This document shows positions 49,854 through 59,428 of a stretch of DNA of 64,000 nt, one piece after another. Source of the DNA: Treponema sp. (GTDB lineage Bacteria > Spirochaetota > Spirochaetia > Treponematales > Treponemataceae); assembly GCA_024682655.1 (NCBI GenBank), contig JAIKYZ010000105.1:19650-83649 (forward strand), given 5' to 3'. The position numbers and the translations under genes are program-made. The number at the start of each line of letters is the position of its first letter. The stretch's first letter is position 1. Below the pieces are notes generated by a model. That model did not search any database and was not told the origin of the DNA. It was given only the letters and a program-made list of their open reading frames with translations.

Positions 49854-49953
49854 AATATTTTGTTTAGATTGAGTAATTTTAGTCTTTTCTTTGACATATT
49901 TCAATAAATAATCTATTCTTAACCAAAGTTGTAACTTAAACAGAGGAATTATT

Positions 49954-50559
49954 ATGTACATTACTTGTCTTGATCTTGAAGGTGTTTTGGTTCCAGAAAT
50001 CTGGATTGCTTTTGCTGATGCTGTTGGTATTCCAGAGTTACGAAGAACAACTCGTGATGAACCAAATTATGATAAATTGATGCAGTTTAGACTGGGAATC
50101 TTAAAAGAACGTGGTTTAGGTCTTAAAGAAATTCAGGATACAATTAAAAAAATTGATCCAATGCCAGGTGCTAAAGAATTCCTAGATGAATTAAGATCTT
50201 TCTGCCAGACAATTATCATTAGCGATACTTTTAGTCAGTTTGCCGCTCCTCTTATGGAAAAACTCGGCCAGCCAACAATTTTCTGTAACTCTCTTGAAGT
50301 TTCTCCTTCCGGTGAAATTACAGGTTATAAAATGCGCTGCGAAAAAAGCAAATTAACAACTGTAAAAGCTCTTCAATCAATTGGTTATGATACAATTGCT
50401 TCTGGAGATAGTTTTAATGATTTGGGAATGATTCAGGCTTCAAAAGCGGGTTTCCTTTTCCGTTCAACAGAACAGATTATTAAAGATTATCCACAGTATC
50501 CTGCCTTTACAGAATACAGTGAATTGTTAGAGGCAATTAAAAAAATAGTAAATTCTTAA
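49954..50559 (+). CDS. thrH: Bifunctional phosphoserine phosphatase / homoserine phosphotransferase
   Basis: MYITCLDLEGVLVPEIWIAFADAVGIPELRRTTRDEPNYDKLM. Confidence 0.93.
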   Translation: MYITCLDLEGVLVPEIWIAFADAVGIPELRRTTRDEPNYDKLMQFRLGILKERGLGLKEIQDTIKKIDPMPGAKEFLDELRSFCQTIIISDTFSQFAAPLMEKLGQPTIFCNSLEVSPSGEITGYKMRCEKSKLTTVKALQSIGYDTIASGDSFNDLGMIQASKAGFLFRSTEQIIKDYPQYPAFTEYSELLEAIKKIVNS

Positions 50560-50659
50560 TTTTTTTTCAGGATTTATTAATTAAATGGTCTATAATTTGC
50601 CATGTAATATGGTTTGATTTAGAATATTTATATCAATCACATTATAAGGAGGATATGAT

Positions 50660-51334
50660 ATGAAAAAGATAATTTTAGCAGCATTTTTAGCTCTTGGTAT
50701 GGTAAGTTCTTCATTTGCACTGAATTTTAGTATTGGTGCAAAAGGTCTTCTTGGTGCTAATGTTGGTACTTCTGTAGACGGTGCAATGGCTGATGTTACA
50801 GAAATTGTAGGAGATGCAGAATCTCGTGCTAATCTTTTGTATGGTGGTGGAGTTTATGTAGATGCTAGTTTATTTGGTCCTGTTGGATTACAGCTTGGTG
50901 CTAATATTGGACAGAACAAAGTAAGCGTTACAGATGACGATGGAAATGAAGTTTCTACTTATAAAGAGTTATTACTTGATGTACCCCTTATGATTTGGGC
51001 AGATTTTAAACTTGGTCCTATTGGTTTAGGTCTTGGTCTAGGTCCAAATCTTTCTTTCTCTTTGGGAACAGATTATACAATTGCAGGTGCGACAGAAGCT
51101 GTAAAAGCTCTTTTACCAGAAATCAGTGTAAACAAGGCTGTTTGGGGTATTACTGCTGGTGCAAATGCTAAAATCTACTTCAATAAACATTTAGCTTTAG
51201 TTGCAGGTGGCTCTTATACTCTTGATTTACAGAAAAAGGAAATCAATTTGTCTACACTTCAGTCAGGTTCACTTCTTGAATTTAAGAGAAGTGTACTTTA
51301 TGCAAACTTAGGACTTGAATTTAAACTTCTCTAA
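50660..51334 (+). CDS. Putative outer-membrane beta-barrel protein
   Basis: Signal peptide MKKIILAAFLALGMVSSSFA; repeated amphipathic beta strands ending in YANLGLEFKLL. Confidence 0.75.
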   Translation: MKKIILAAFLALGMVSSSFALNFSIGAKGLLGANVGTSVDGAMADVTEIVGDAESRANLLYGGGVYVDASLFGPVGLQLGANIGQNKVSVTDDDGNEVSTYKELLLDVPLMIWADFKLGPIGLGLGLGPNLSFSLGTDYTIAGATEAVKALLPEISVNKAVWGITAGANAKIYFNKHLALVAGGSYTLDLQKKEINLSTLQSGSLLEFKRSVLYANLGLEFKLL

Positions 51335-51358
51335 TTTCAAGTAAAGCTAAGTTAAATA

Positions 51359-51397
51359 GAAAAGGGAATCTTCCACTAGGAAAATTCCCTTTTTTTA
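51359..51397 (+). terminator. Terminator
   Basis: AAAAGGGAATCTTCC...GGAAAATTCCCTTTTTTT. Confidence 0.75.
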
Positions 51398-51410
51398 TGT
51401 TTTTTTGATT

Positions 51411-52034
51411 TTATTTACACAAAAGTAAAAGGCCTTCTACAATTGCCTTGTGTTCTTCCGGGGCAATTCTTTCATACAAAGTATCTGGATTATCTCCAGG
51501 CAAAACAGGAACTTTTTTCTGAATTAAAATCTTTCCGCCGTCGCACTGGCTGCTTACCAAATGAATTGTACAACCGCTTTCTTTTTCGCCGGCTGCTAAA
51601 ACTGCTTCGTGAACATGATGTCCCCACATTCCAACTCCACCAAATTTAGGCAAAAGGGCCGGGTGAAGATTTATAATCATATCCTTATAATCTTCTAGAA
51701 TCTGACCAGATAAAACTGTAAGCCAACCTGCCTGAACTATTGCCTTAGCCTCATATTCCTTACAGATTTTTAAAACGGCATCAGAAACTGCAAGTCTTTT
51801 TTCATCACGGCTTGCGGCCTGGGCTTTTTCTTTACCCATAATGCTGTAGGGGCTTGTAATAGCAGTAGGAATAGAGGCATTTTTTGCTCTTTCCAGGGCA
51901 TAAGCATCTTTGTGATCACTTATTACACAAACAATTTCATAGGGACAATCTTCATTTGCTTTTTGATAGTCAATTAAGGCCTGGAGGTTTGTTCCACCAC
52001 CACTAACCAGGACAATAGTTTTAAGTTTATTCAT
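51411..52034 (-). CDS. purN: Phosphoribosylglycinamide formyltransferase
   Basis: LVSGGGTNLQALIDYQK; INLHPALLPKFGGVGMWGHHVHEAVLAAGEKESGCTIHLV. Confidence 0.94.
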   Translation of the reverse strand: MNKLKTIVLVSGGGTNLQALIDYQKANEDCPYEIVCVISDHKDAYALERAKNASIPTAITSPYSIMGKEKAQAASRDEKRLAVSDAVLKICKEYEAKAIVQAGWLTVLSGQILEDYKDMIINLHPALLPKFGGVGMWGHHVHEAVLAAGEKESGCTIHLVSSQCDGGKILIQKKVPVLPGDNPDTLYERIAPEEHKAIVEGLLLLCK

Positions 52035-52132
52035 AGGCTAAATTTATAGAATGTAATAGCTAAAATCAAGACTAAGAGTGTAAAAAGTATTATATTAGTT
52101 TTAAGCAAAATTAATTTTTACAGGAGATATAA

Positions 52133-53230
52133 ATGCAGAATAGATTTCAGATTGGCGAACCTTTTGAAACAGAAATAGTTGCCATTACAGACAGCACAAT
52201 TTTTATTGATTTAAGTGCAAAATCAGAAGGTATTGTAGATAGAGCTGAATTAGCAGATGAAGAGGGAAATGTTAGCCTAAAAGAGGGCGATAAAATTAAA
52301 GTTTATTTTACTGGCGAAGTTGGCGGCGAAATGCGTTTTACAACAAAATTAGCAGGCCAAAAAGCAGATTCTTCAATGCTGGAAAATGCATATAAAAATT
52401 CTATCCCTGTTGAAGGTCATGTTGAAAAAGAAATTAAGGGCGGTTACGAAGTTAAAATTGGAAATGCCCGTGCTTTCTGTCCATATTCACAGATGGGATT
52501 TAAAAACCGGGAAGAAGCTTCTGCTTACGTTGGAAGAAATATGACTTTTGTCATTACAGAATTCAAAAATGATGGAAGAGATGTAATTCTTTCAAATCGT
52601 AAAATTGGCGAAAGTGAATATGCCGCAAATCTTGGAAAACTTGCCGGTCAAATTACCGAAGGTGCAATCGTAGAAGGAAAAGTCCTTTCTCTGGAAAAAT
52701 TCGGGGCTTTTGTTGATGTTTTTGGATTTAAAACTTTACTTCCAATCAGCGAAATGTCTTACGACAGAGTTTCAGATGCTTCTGATATTCTTGAAGTTGG
52801 ACAGGAAATAAAGGTTCAGGTATTAAAAACTGACTGGAAAAATGAAAGAGTTAGTGTAAGTCTTAAGGCTTTGCAAAAAGATCCTTGGGAAGAAGCCCTT
52901 TCAAAATTCCCAGTTGGAACAAAAGTTGACGGAAAAATCAGTAAGATTATGGATTTTGGAATCTTTGTAAATCTTTCTACTGGAATTGACGGCCTTGTAC
53001 ATATCAGCGAATTGGAAGGGGTAAGTTCAAATACAAATCTTAAGAAAGTTTATAAAACAGGCCAGGAAATGAGTGTTGTTGTAGATAAAATTGACCCTGC
53101 ACAAAAAAGAATCTCTTTACGTCCTGCAAGCAGTGTAGAACAGGATAAAACTGCCCAAAAATATATGTCTTCTCAAAAAGATGATGACGGCGAAACTTAT
53201 AATCCTTTTGCCGCTTTGTTGAAGAAATAG
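52133..53230 (+). CDS. S1 RNA-binding domain protein (ribosomal protein S1-like, four S1 repeats)
   Basis: Repeats such as GAIVEGKVLSLEKFGAFVDVFGFKTLLPISEMSY and GTKVDGKISKIMDFGIFVNLSTGIDGLVHISELEG. Confidence 0.93.
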   Translation: MQNRFQIGEPFETEIVAITDSTIFIDLSAKSEGIVDRAELADEEGNVSLKEGDKIKVYFTGEVGGEMRFTTKLAGQKADSSMLENAYKNSIPVEGHVEKEIKGGYEVKIGNARAFCPYSQMGFKNREEASAYVGRNMTFVITEFKNDGRDVILSNRKIGESEYAANLGKLAGQITEGAIVEGKVLSLEKFGAFVDVFGFKTLLPISEMSYDRVSDASDILEVGQEIKVQVLKTDWKNERVSVSLKALQKDPWEEALSKFPVGTKVDGKISKIMDFGIFVNLSTGIDGLVHISELEGVSSNTNLKKVYKTGQEMSVVVDKIDPAQKRISLRPASSVEQDKTAQKYMSSQKDDDGETYNPFAALLKK

Positions 53231-53247
53231 AAAAATTACGGATGTTA

Positions 53248-53280
53248 AAATTGAATGGCTGAAATATCGCCATTCAATTT
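53248..53280 (+). terminator. Hairpin after the S1-domain gene
   Basis: Perfect 12-bp stem AAATTGAATGGC/GCCATTCAATTT. Confidence 0.65.
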
Positions 53281-53285
53281 AACTT

Positions 53286-53358
53286 AGAGTTTCTTACGAA
53301 ACTCTTATATTGCGAATCAAATATCCTCGGTTGTTGAAACAACCTGCGGTATTTGATT
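53286..53358 (+). promoter_or_regulatory. Structured leader upstream of araD
   Basis: AGAGTTTC-TTAC-GAAACTCT; then AATCAAATA...TATTTGATT enclosing GGTTG-TTGAAA-CAACC, ending 4 nt before GGGAGG. Confidence 0.55.
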
Positions 53359-53374
53359 TTAAGGGAGGATTAAA

Positions 53375-54094
53375 ATGTTATACGAAGATATTAGAAATCA
53401 AGCTTACCTTGCAAATATGCAGATTCCAAAAAATCATCTGGCTCTTTACACCTGGGGAAATGTAAGTGCCTTTGATAAAGAAAAGGGAGTTTTTGCAATT
53501 AAACCTTCTGGAGTTCCTTACGAAGAATTAAGTCCAGAAAGTATGGTTATTGTAGATGTGGAAGGAAAAAAAGTTGATGGAAAATTAAATCCATCTAGCG
53601 ATACCCCAACCCATGCGGTATTGTACAAGGAATTTGGGCTTAAGGATAAGGCAGAAATTGGCGGAATTATTCATACTCATTCTACTTATGCGGTAGGCTG
53701 GGCTCAGGCAAGATATGATGTTCCTCTTTTTGGAACAACTCACGCAGATCATATTCAGACTTCTGTACCTTGTACCCCTTACCTTTCCAAAGAAGCCGTA
53801 GAAAAAGATTATGAATATGAAACAGGACTTTCAATCATAAACTTATTCAAAGAAAAAAATTTAAATCCTTCTGAAGTAAATATGGTTCTTTGCGGAGGAC
53901 ATGGACCTTTCTGCTGGGGAAAAAATGCAGATAAAGCCGTTTATAATGCAACAGTTTTAGAAGAAATCTGTAAAATGGCTATGATTACTCTGTCGGTTAA
54001 TCCTCAGGCCAAAACTTTACCTGAATACATTATTAATAAACATTACCAGAGAAAACACGGTCCAAATGCTTATTACGGACAGGGTAAAAATTAA
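53375..54094 (+). CDS. araD: L-ribulose-5-phosphate 4-epimerase
   Basis: LALYTWGNVSAFDKEKGVFAIKPSGVPYEELSPE; GGIIHTHSTYAVGWAQA. Confidence 0.94.
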   Translation: MLYEDIRNQAYLANMQIPKNHLALYTWGNVSAFDKEKGVFAIKPSGVPYEELSPESMVIVDVEGKKVDGKLNPSSDTPTHAVLYKEFGLKDKAEIGGIIHTHSTYAVGWAQARYDVPLFGTTHADHIQTSVPCTPYLSKEAVEKDYEYETGLSIINLFKEKNLNPSEVNMVLCGGHGPFCWGKNADKAVYNATVLEEICKMAMITLSVNPQAKTLPEYIINKHYQRKHGPNAYYGQGKN

Positions 54095-54097
54095 TAA

Positions 54098-54889
54098 TTG
54101 AACAGATCCTATCAAACCCAGGCTTTGGTTTTAAGTCTAAAGCCTGCGGGAGAAAATAATTCAAATGTTACTCTTCTAACCCCAGACAAGGGAATAATTT
54201 ACGCTACATTATATGGCGGCCCCAAAAGTAAATTAAGATCCCTTGTTTCTCTTTATAATGCGGGGACAATCTGGCTATATGAAAGTCCAGAAAAAAATCA
54301 AACTAAGATAAGTGATTTTGATGTAAAAAACTATCATCCAAACCTTAGTCAAAATCTTTTTAAAATTTATGCCGCAAGTCTTGCAGCGGAACTTTCTATA
54401 AAAACTCACGCAGCGGGAAGCCCTCAGGAATGTTTTAAATATGTCTGTGGATTTTTAGACGGCATGGAATTATGCAATGAAGAACAAAGTCGACTGGGCC
54501 TTATAAGATTTTTGTGGAGATTTTTAATTTTACTTGGCGTAAATCCGGATGTAAAGGAATGCGAAAATTGTAATAAATCTTTTATAGACTTAAAGTTTGA
54601 TATGAAGGAAATTTCATACTATAATATTCTTGATAACACTTTTCTTTGTAAGGATTGTGTTGAATCGACTTTTAATCAGGTGGGAGAAAATCAGAATTTA
54701 CTCCTGCCCTTAAAATTACAGGCGATTAGATATTTAGATGCTCTGAACACTAAAAATCCTAAAGAGGTCAGACAAATAAAAATTGACCAGGAATCTTACC
54801 AGGAAATCAGGAAACTGGTATTTTATCTAATCGAAAAGAATGTTGGAAACAAACTAAACTCAATAGAAACGGGGGCGGGAATCTTATGA
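54098..54889 (+). CDS. recO: DNA repair protein RecO (TTG start)
   Basis: YQTQALVLSLKPAGENNSNVTLLTPDKGIIYATLYGGPKSK; zinc site CENCNKS...CKDC. Confidence 0.85.
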   Translation: MNRSYQTQALVLSLKPAGENNSNVTLLTPDKGIIYATLYGGPKSKLRSLVSLYNAGTIWLYESPEKNQTKISDFDVKNYHPNLSQNLFKIYAASLAAELSIKTHAAGSPQECFKYVCGFLDGMELCNEEQSRLGLIRFLWRFLILLGVNPDVKECENCNKSFIDLKFDMKEISYYNILDNTFLCKDCVESTFNQVGENQNLLLPLKLQAIRYLDALNTKNPKEVRQIKIDQESYQEIRKLVFYLIEKNVGNKLNSIETGAGIL

Positions 54890-56238
54890 GAGCGACAGAT
54901 ATTATTATCAAAAAGCGTGGAATCTTTGTAACAAACGAAAAAGGTCAGAGAGTTTTACAGGGCTCTCAGCCAAATACAAAAGAAGAAATCCAATTTATGA
55001 TAGACGGCTGTACAAATGGCAGTATTCCAGACTATCAGATGTCTGCCTGGTTGATGGCAATTTTCTTTAACGGAATGACTTTTGAAGAAACAGGTTATTT
55101 AACTTCTTCTATGCTATATTCAGGCCAGGTAATTGATTTTCATAAAAACAATGAAAATAAAGATATTATCTATGTAGATAAACATTCAACCGGTGGAGTT
55201 GGAGATAAACTTTCTCTACCCCTTGCAGCAATTGTTGCAGCCTGTGGACTTCACGATCCAATGATGAGTGGAAGAGCCCTTGGTCATACTGGCGGTACCT
55301 TAGATAAACTTGAATCAATAAAGGGCTTTACAACCCAGTTATCAAAAGAAAAATTTATTGAAGTTGTAAACAAATATGGTTATGCCATGATTGGTCAGAC
55401 AAAAGATATTGCACCGGCAGATAAAATCTTATATGCCCTAAGGGATGTTACCGGGACTGTAGAATCTGTACCTTTAATTACGGCAAGTATCTTATCTAAA
55501 AAAATTGCAGAAGGTTCAGACGGTCTGGTTTTTGACGTAAAATATGGTTCTGGTGCCTTTATGAAATCCAAGGCCGACGCTGAAACTTTGGCAAATTTCC
55601 TTGTAAATACTTCAAAAGCAATGGGAAAAGAAGCTTCAGCTCTTATTACCAACATGAATACTCCACTTGGAAAAAAGATTGGTAACTTTCTGGAAATTGA
55701 AGAAAGCATTGAATGTTTACAGGGCAAAGGTCCTCAAGATGTAATGGAAGTTACTTACGCCCTTGCAGTTCAAATGTTAATGATGGCAAAACTTGCTAAA
55801 AACAAGGAAGAGGCCCTGGCAAAATGTAAAGAGGCGGTAGCTTCTGGAAAAGCCCTTGAAAAATTCCTTGAAAATGTTCAGGTTCAGGGGGGAAATAAAG
55901 AAGAACTTATGTCCCAGCTTGGAAAAAGACGTTCTCCTTATAAAAGCCAATTATTTGCCCAAAAAGACGGATATATTTTTATAGATGCCTACAAGACAGG
56001 AATTGCAGGAGTTACTCTTGGAGTTGGTCGAAATAAAACCAGTGATTCTGTTTGTCCAGATGCAGGAATGGTATTAAATGCCGTAAGTGGAGATTATCTT
56101 CACAAGGGTGATTTGATTATGGACATTTACGGAAAAGATCAGGAATGTCTTGAAGGGGCCTTAAATCAACTGTCCCAGGCCGTAACTTATTCTGATAAAG
56201 AGCCGGAAAAAGATTTATTAATTTTTAAGGCAATTTAA
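54886..56238 (+). CDS. Pyrimidine-nucleoside / thymidine phosphorylase
   Basis: VDKHSTGGVGDKLSLPLAAIVAACGLHDPMMSGRALGHTGGTLDKLESI. Confidence 0.95.
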   Translation: MRATDIIIKKRGIFVTNEKGQRVLQGSQPNTKEEIQFMIDGCTNGSIPDYQMSAWLMAIFFNGMTFEETGYLTSSMLYSGQVIDFHKNNENKDIIYVDKHSTGGVGDKLSLPLAAIVAACGLHDPMMSGRALGHTGGTLDKLESIKGFTTQLSKEKFIEVVNKYGYAMIGQTKDIAPADKILYALRDVTGTVESVPLITASILSKKIAEGSDGLVFDVKYGSGAFMKSKADAETLANFLVNTSKAMGKEASALITNMNTPLGKKIGNFLEIEESIECLQGKGPQDVMEVTYALAVQMLMMAKLAKNKEEALAKCKEAVASGKALEKFLENVQVQGGNKEELMSQLGKRRSPYKSQLFAQKDGYIFIDAYKTGIAGVTLGVGRNKTSDSVCPDAGMVLNAVSGDYLHKGDLIMDIYGKDQECLEGALNQLSQAVTYSDKEPEKDLLIFKAI

Positions 56239-56299
56239 CTTCATAAAAAGTTACAATCAAATTAATTAATATTGTAAATAACTCATTAGGAAATATATT

Positions 56300-58435
56300 T
56301 TGGAAAACTTTATTAAAAAACCAATCACAAAGGAGCAGATTTTACCTTTGTGCAATAAGTATGGAATAGATCAGATATTAGCTTCAATATTTGTTCGACG
56401 TGGAATTACTCAGGGCAAAGATATCATGTACTATCTGGAAGATGATTTCAGATTTACCCATCAGGCCTTTTTACTTCCAAACATGGAAGATGCAGTTGAA
56501 AGAATTCTTCAGGCAAAAGAGGAAGAAGAAAAAGTTTTGATTTTTGGAGACAGTGATGTTGACGGAATCACAAGTACGGCCATTCTTTACAATCAACTGA
56601 AAAATATGGGAATTGAAACTTACTGGAAAGTTCCCTGCGGAGATGAACCTTACGGACTTACAATCGACGCTGTAAAAGAATATGCCCAGAAAGAGGTTTC
56701 TTTAATCATAACGGTAGACTGTGGAATTTCTTGTTTTGATGAAGTTGCTTTTGCAAATCAAATGGGAATAGACGTAATTGTAACAGACCATCATAATCCC
56801 CAGGAAAAATTACCTGAAGCAATTTTAATTATTGATCCAAAACTTGAAGATTCTACTTATCCCTTTAAGGATATTTCTGGCGCCGCAGTTGCATTTAAAT
56901 TGGCCTCTGCCCTACGCTATTCTTCCACAGATTTTTATGATTCAGAAATTGCAATTTTTGATATTTGTGAAGATTTAGAAAATAATCGTTACCTGATTAA
57001 CTGTCTTAAAATCAAAAACAATGTAAAGATTAAAGAGATTTCGGAAGTTATAGAAATAGGAAAAACTTCTATCTATGATTTGAGATTTCCCCAATTTTTA
57101 CAAAGCACAATGATTTACGCCTGGGACGCAAAAAAAACTAAAGATATTTTAAGACAAATTTTCGGTTCAAACATTGATTTTAACATTTATGATTTACATT
57201 CACAGGTTGAAAGCCTAATTCCATCAATTAAAAATAAATCGATTCTGGAATTACAGGAAAAATCACTTCTTACAAAATACGAAGTTGAAGAAAAATCAAG
57301 AATCAACACAATTTATAATATTTATCTTTCTTTCTGCCGGGCAATTTTTATAAATAAGTACCCAAAATTATACAAAGAAGAAAGATATGATTTACAGCTG
57401 GTAGCCCTTTCTTCTCTGGCAGATATTATGCCAATGAAAAACGAAAACAGAATCTTTGTAAAAAAAGGCGTTGAATCAATTAAAAAAGACGGACCTAGAC
57501 CGGGCCTTGCAGAACTTTTTATAGAAATGGGAATTTCCACTCCGGGTTACGAAAATCTTAATTCTCTTGAGATGTCCTGGAAAATTAATCCAGTATTAAA
57601 TTCAACCGGAAGACTTGGCCATCCTGATATTTCTGTAAAACTTTTATTATCCCAAGATTCAAAAGAAAGAGTTTTACTTGCAAAAGAAGTAATTGCCTTA
57701 AATGATGAAAGAAAAAATCTTGTTCTTGAAACCGCATATAAAGTTCAGGAAAAAGCAAAAGAAAGTATTGAAGAACATCAAAATAAAGTCTGTCTTGTTG
57801 TAGACCCTGTCATAAAACCAGGATTAACAGGCCTTTTTGCAAATAAACTGATGTCCGATTTTAATCTTCCGGCAATTGCAATTACTTTTTCTGATGATAT
57901 TTGTATCGGTTCAATCAGAAGTAAAGGAACTTTAATTGCAACAGATTTTCTAAATTCTTTTGGAGATTTTTTTATAAATCACGGAGGTCATAATTTTGCA
58001 GCGGGCTTTAGTTTTGAACGGGGTAAACTTGAGGCTTTTTTACAGGGAGTAAAAGAAAGACTGCCGCAAATTTCAGAAAACCTGGGGGAATCACAAATCG
58101 AAATTGATGCAGAAATCCCAAGTCAATATTTTACGGAAGAGGTTTTTAATTTAATTGATATTTTTGAACCTTATGGAAATGAAAATTCTGAATTAACTTT
58201 CCTTACTAAAGAGGCAAATCTTTTTGAAGCCGAAATGAGAGGTTCAAAAGCCCCTTACAGTCTTAAAATGAATTTCAATATGGGAAAAATAAAAGTTCCT
58301 GCAATGCTGTGGAATCAGGGGGAAAGATTAAATAATGATATAAAAATCAGTCAGAATTATGATATAATATATAAAATCAGTAAAAACTATTTCAGGGGAA
58401 ATATTACAAAGCAGTTTGAAATAATTAAAATCTAA
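56300..58435 (+). CDS. recJ: Single-stranded-DNA-specific exonuclease RecJ (TTG start)
   Basis: VLIFGDSDVDGITSTAILYNQL; ITVDCGISC; VTDHHNPQEKLP; LVALSSLADIMPMKNENR; NHGGHNFAAGFSFE. Confidence 0.92.
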   Translation: MENFIKKPITKEQILPLCNKYGIDQILASIFVRRGITQGKDIMYYLEDDFRFTHQAFLLPNMEDAVERILQAKEEEEKVLIFGDSDVDGITSTAILYNQLKNMGIETYWKVPCGDEPYGLTIDAVKEYAQKEVSLIITVDCGISCFDEVAFANQMGIDVIVTDHHNPQEKLPEAILIIDPKLEDSTYPFKDISGAAVAFKLASALRYSSTDFYDSEIAIFDICEDLENNRYLINCLKIKNNVKIKEISEVIEIGKTSIYDLRFPQFLQSTMIYAWDAKKTKDILRQIFGSNIDFNIYDLHSQVESLIPSIKNKSILELQEKSLLTKYEVEEKSRINTIYNIYLSFCRAIFINKYPKLYKEERYDLQLVALSSLADIMPMKNENRIFVKKGVESIKKDGPRPGLAELFIEMGISTPGYENLNSLEMSWKINPVLNSTGRLGHPDISVKLLLSQDSKERVLLAKEVIALNDERKNLVLETAYKVQEKAKESIEEHQNKVCLVVDPVIKPGLTGLFANKLMSDFNLPAIAITFSDDICIGSIRSKGTLIATDFLNSFGDFFINHGGHNFAAGFSFERGKLEAFLQGVKERLPQISENLGESQIEIDAEIPSQYFTEEVFNLIDIFEPYGNENSELTFLTKEANLFEAEMRGSKAPYSLKMNFNMGKIKVPAMLWNQGERLNNDIKISQNYDIIYKISKNYFRGNITKQFEIIKI

Positions 58436-58450
58436 TTTCAGGGAACTAAT

Positions 58451-59428
58451 ATGAAAAAAATTATTATACTTACAACAATTTTACTTACAATTTTTTCTAA
58501 TATCTTTGCAACAAGCGCAAAATATTCTGATGAAAATTATTCAATTGAATTTGAATATAATGATATTTTGATTCCAGGAGATGCCATTTTTGCCAGAATG
58601 AAAATTACAACTCCAAAGAATCATAAAAAATTAAAGACAGAAAATGAAAGAAAGGCCCTTCTTCAACTTTACAGCGATAAAAAAGTTATTGAATCTTCAC
58701 CTTTTTATTCAATTTCCAAAAAGAAAAGCAGTTCTTCTGTAGAAATGTTAGCAGGAGTACCACTTTCTCCATGGATTACAGAAGGTAATTTTTCGGTAAA
58801 AGTAATTTTTAATCTTGCTGATGGTGATAATGATAAAGAATTTACCCTTCCAATTACTTTCCAAGGCAGGGAATTCAATCAGGAAGATATTCCTTTGGAC
58901 CAGAAAAATACTGAAATTAGAAGCGATAATAGTCCACAAAGAGCAAAACAAATTGATAAATTAAATGACATTCTCTTTACCTCTATGCCAGAGGATGTTT
59001 TTAACTTAAAAGCCTTTACTTACCCAACTGAATCAAAAAGATATACAGCCTATTTTGGAGACAGAAGAAAATTCATTTATTCAAACGGTAAAACTTCAAC
59101 AAGTCTTCATTACGGCGATGATTTTGGTATTCCGGAAGGTTCAAGTGTTACCTCTTGTGCAGAAGGACGGGTTGTAATGGCAGAAAATAGAATTACAACA
59201 GGTTACAGCATTGTTATTGAACACCTGCCTGGACTTTACAGCCTTTATTATCACCTTTCCGAAATGAAGGTAGAAGAAGGAGATTATGTAAAACAGGGAC
59301 AGTTGATTGGAAAATCTGGTTCAACTGGACTTGCAACAGGACCACATCTCCACTGGGAAATTAGATTAAATGGAACTGCCGTAAGACCTGATTTCTTTGT
59401 AAAGAATTTTACTTTTGAAGAATTATAA
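58451..59428 (+). CDS. M23 family metallopeptidase, secreted
   Basis: Signal peptide; TSLHYGDDFGIPEGSSVTSCAEGRVVMAE; HLPGLYSLYYHLSEMKVEEGDYVKQGQLIGKSGSTGLATGPHLHWEIRLNG. Confidence 0.93.
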   Translation: MKKIIILTTILLTIFSNIFATSAKYSDENYSIEFEYNDILIPGDAIFARMKITTPKNHKKLKTENERKALLQLYSDKKVIESSPFYSISKKKSSSSVEMLAGVPLSPWITEGNFSVKVIFNLADGDNDKEFTLPITFQGREFNQEDIPLDQKNTEIRSDNSPQRAKQIDKLNDILFTSMPEDVFNLKAFTYPTESKRYTAYFGDRRKFIYSNGKTSTSLHYGDDFGIPEGSSVTSCAEGRVVMAENRITTGYSIVIEHLPGLYSLYYHLSEMKVEEGDYVKQGQLIGKSGSTGLATGPHLHWEIRLNGTAVRPDFFVKNFTFEEL

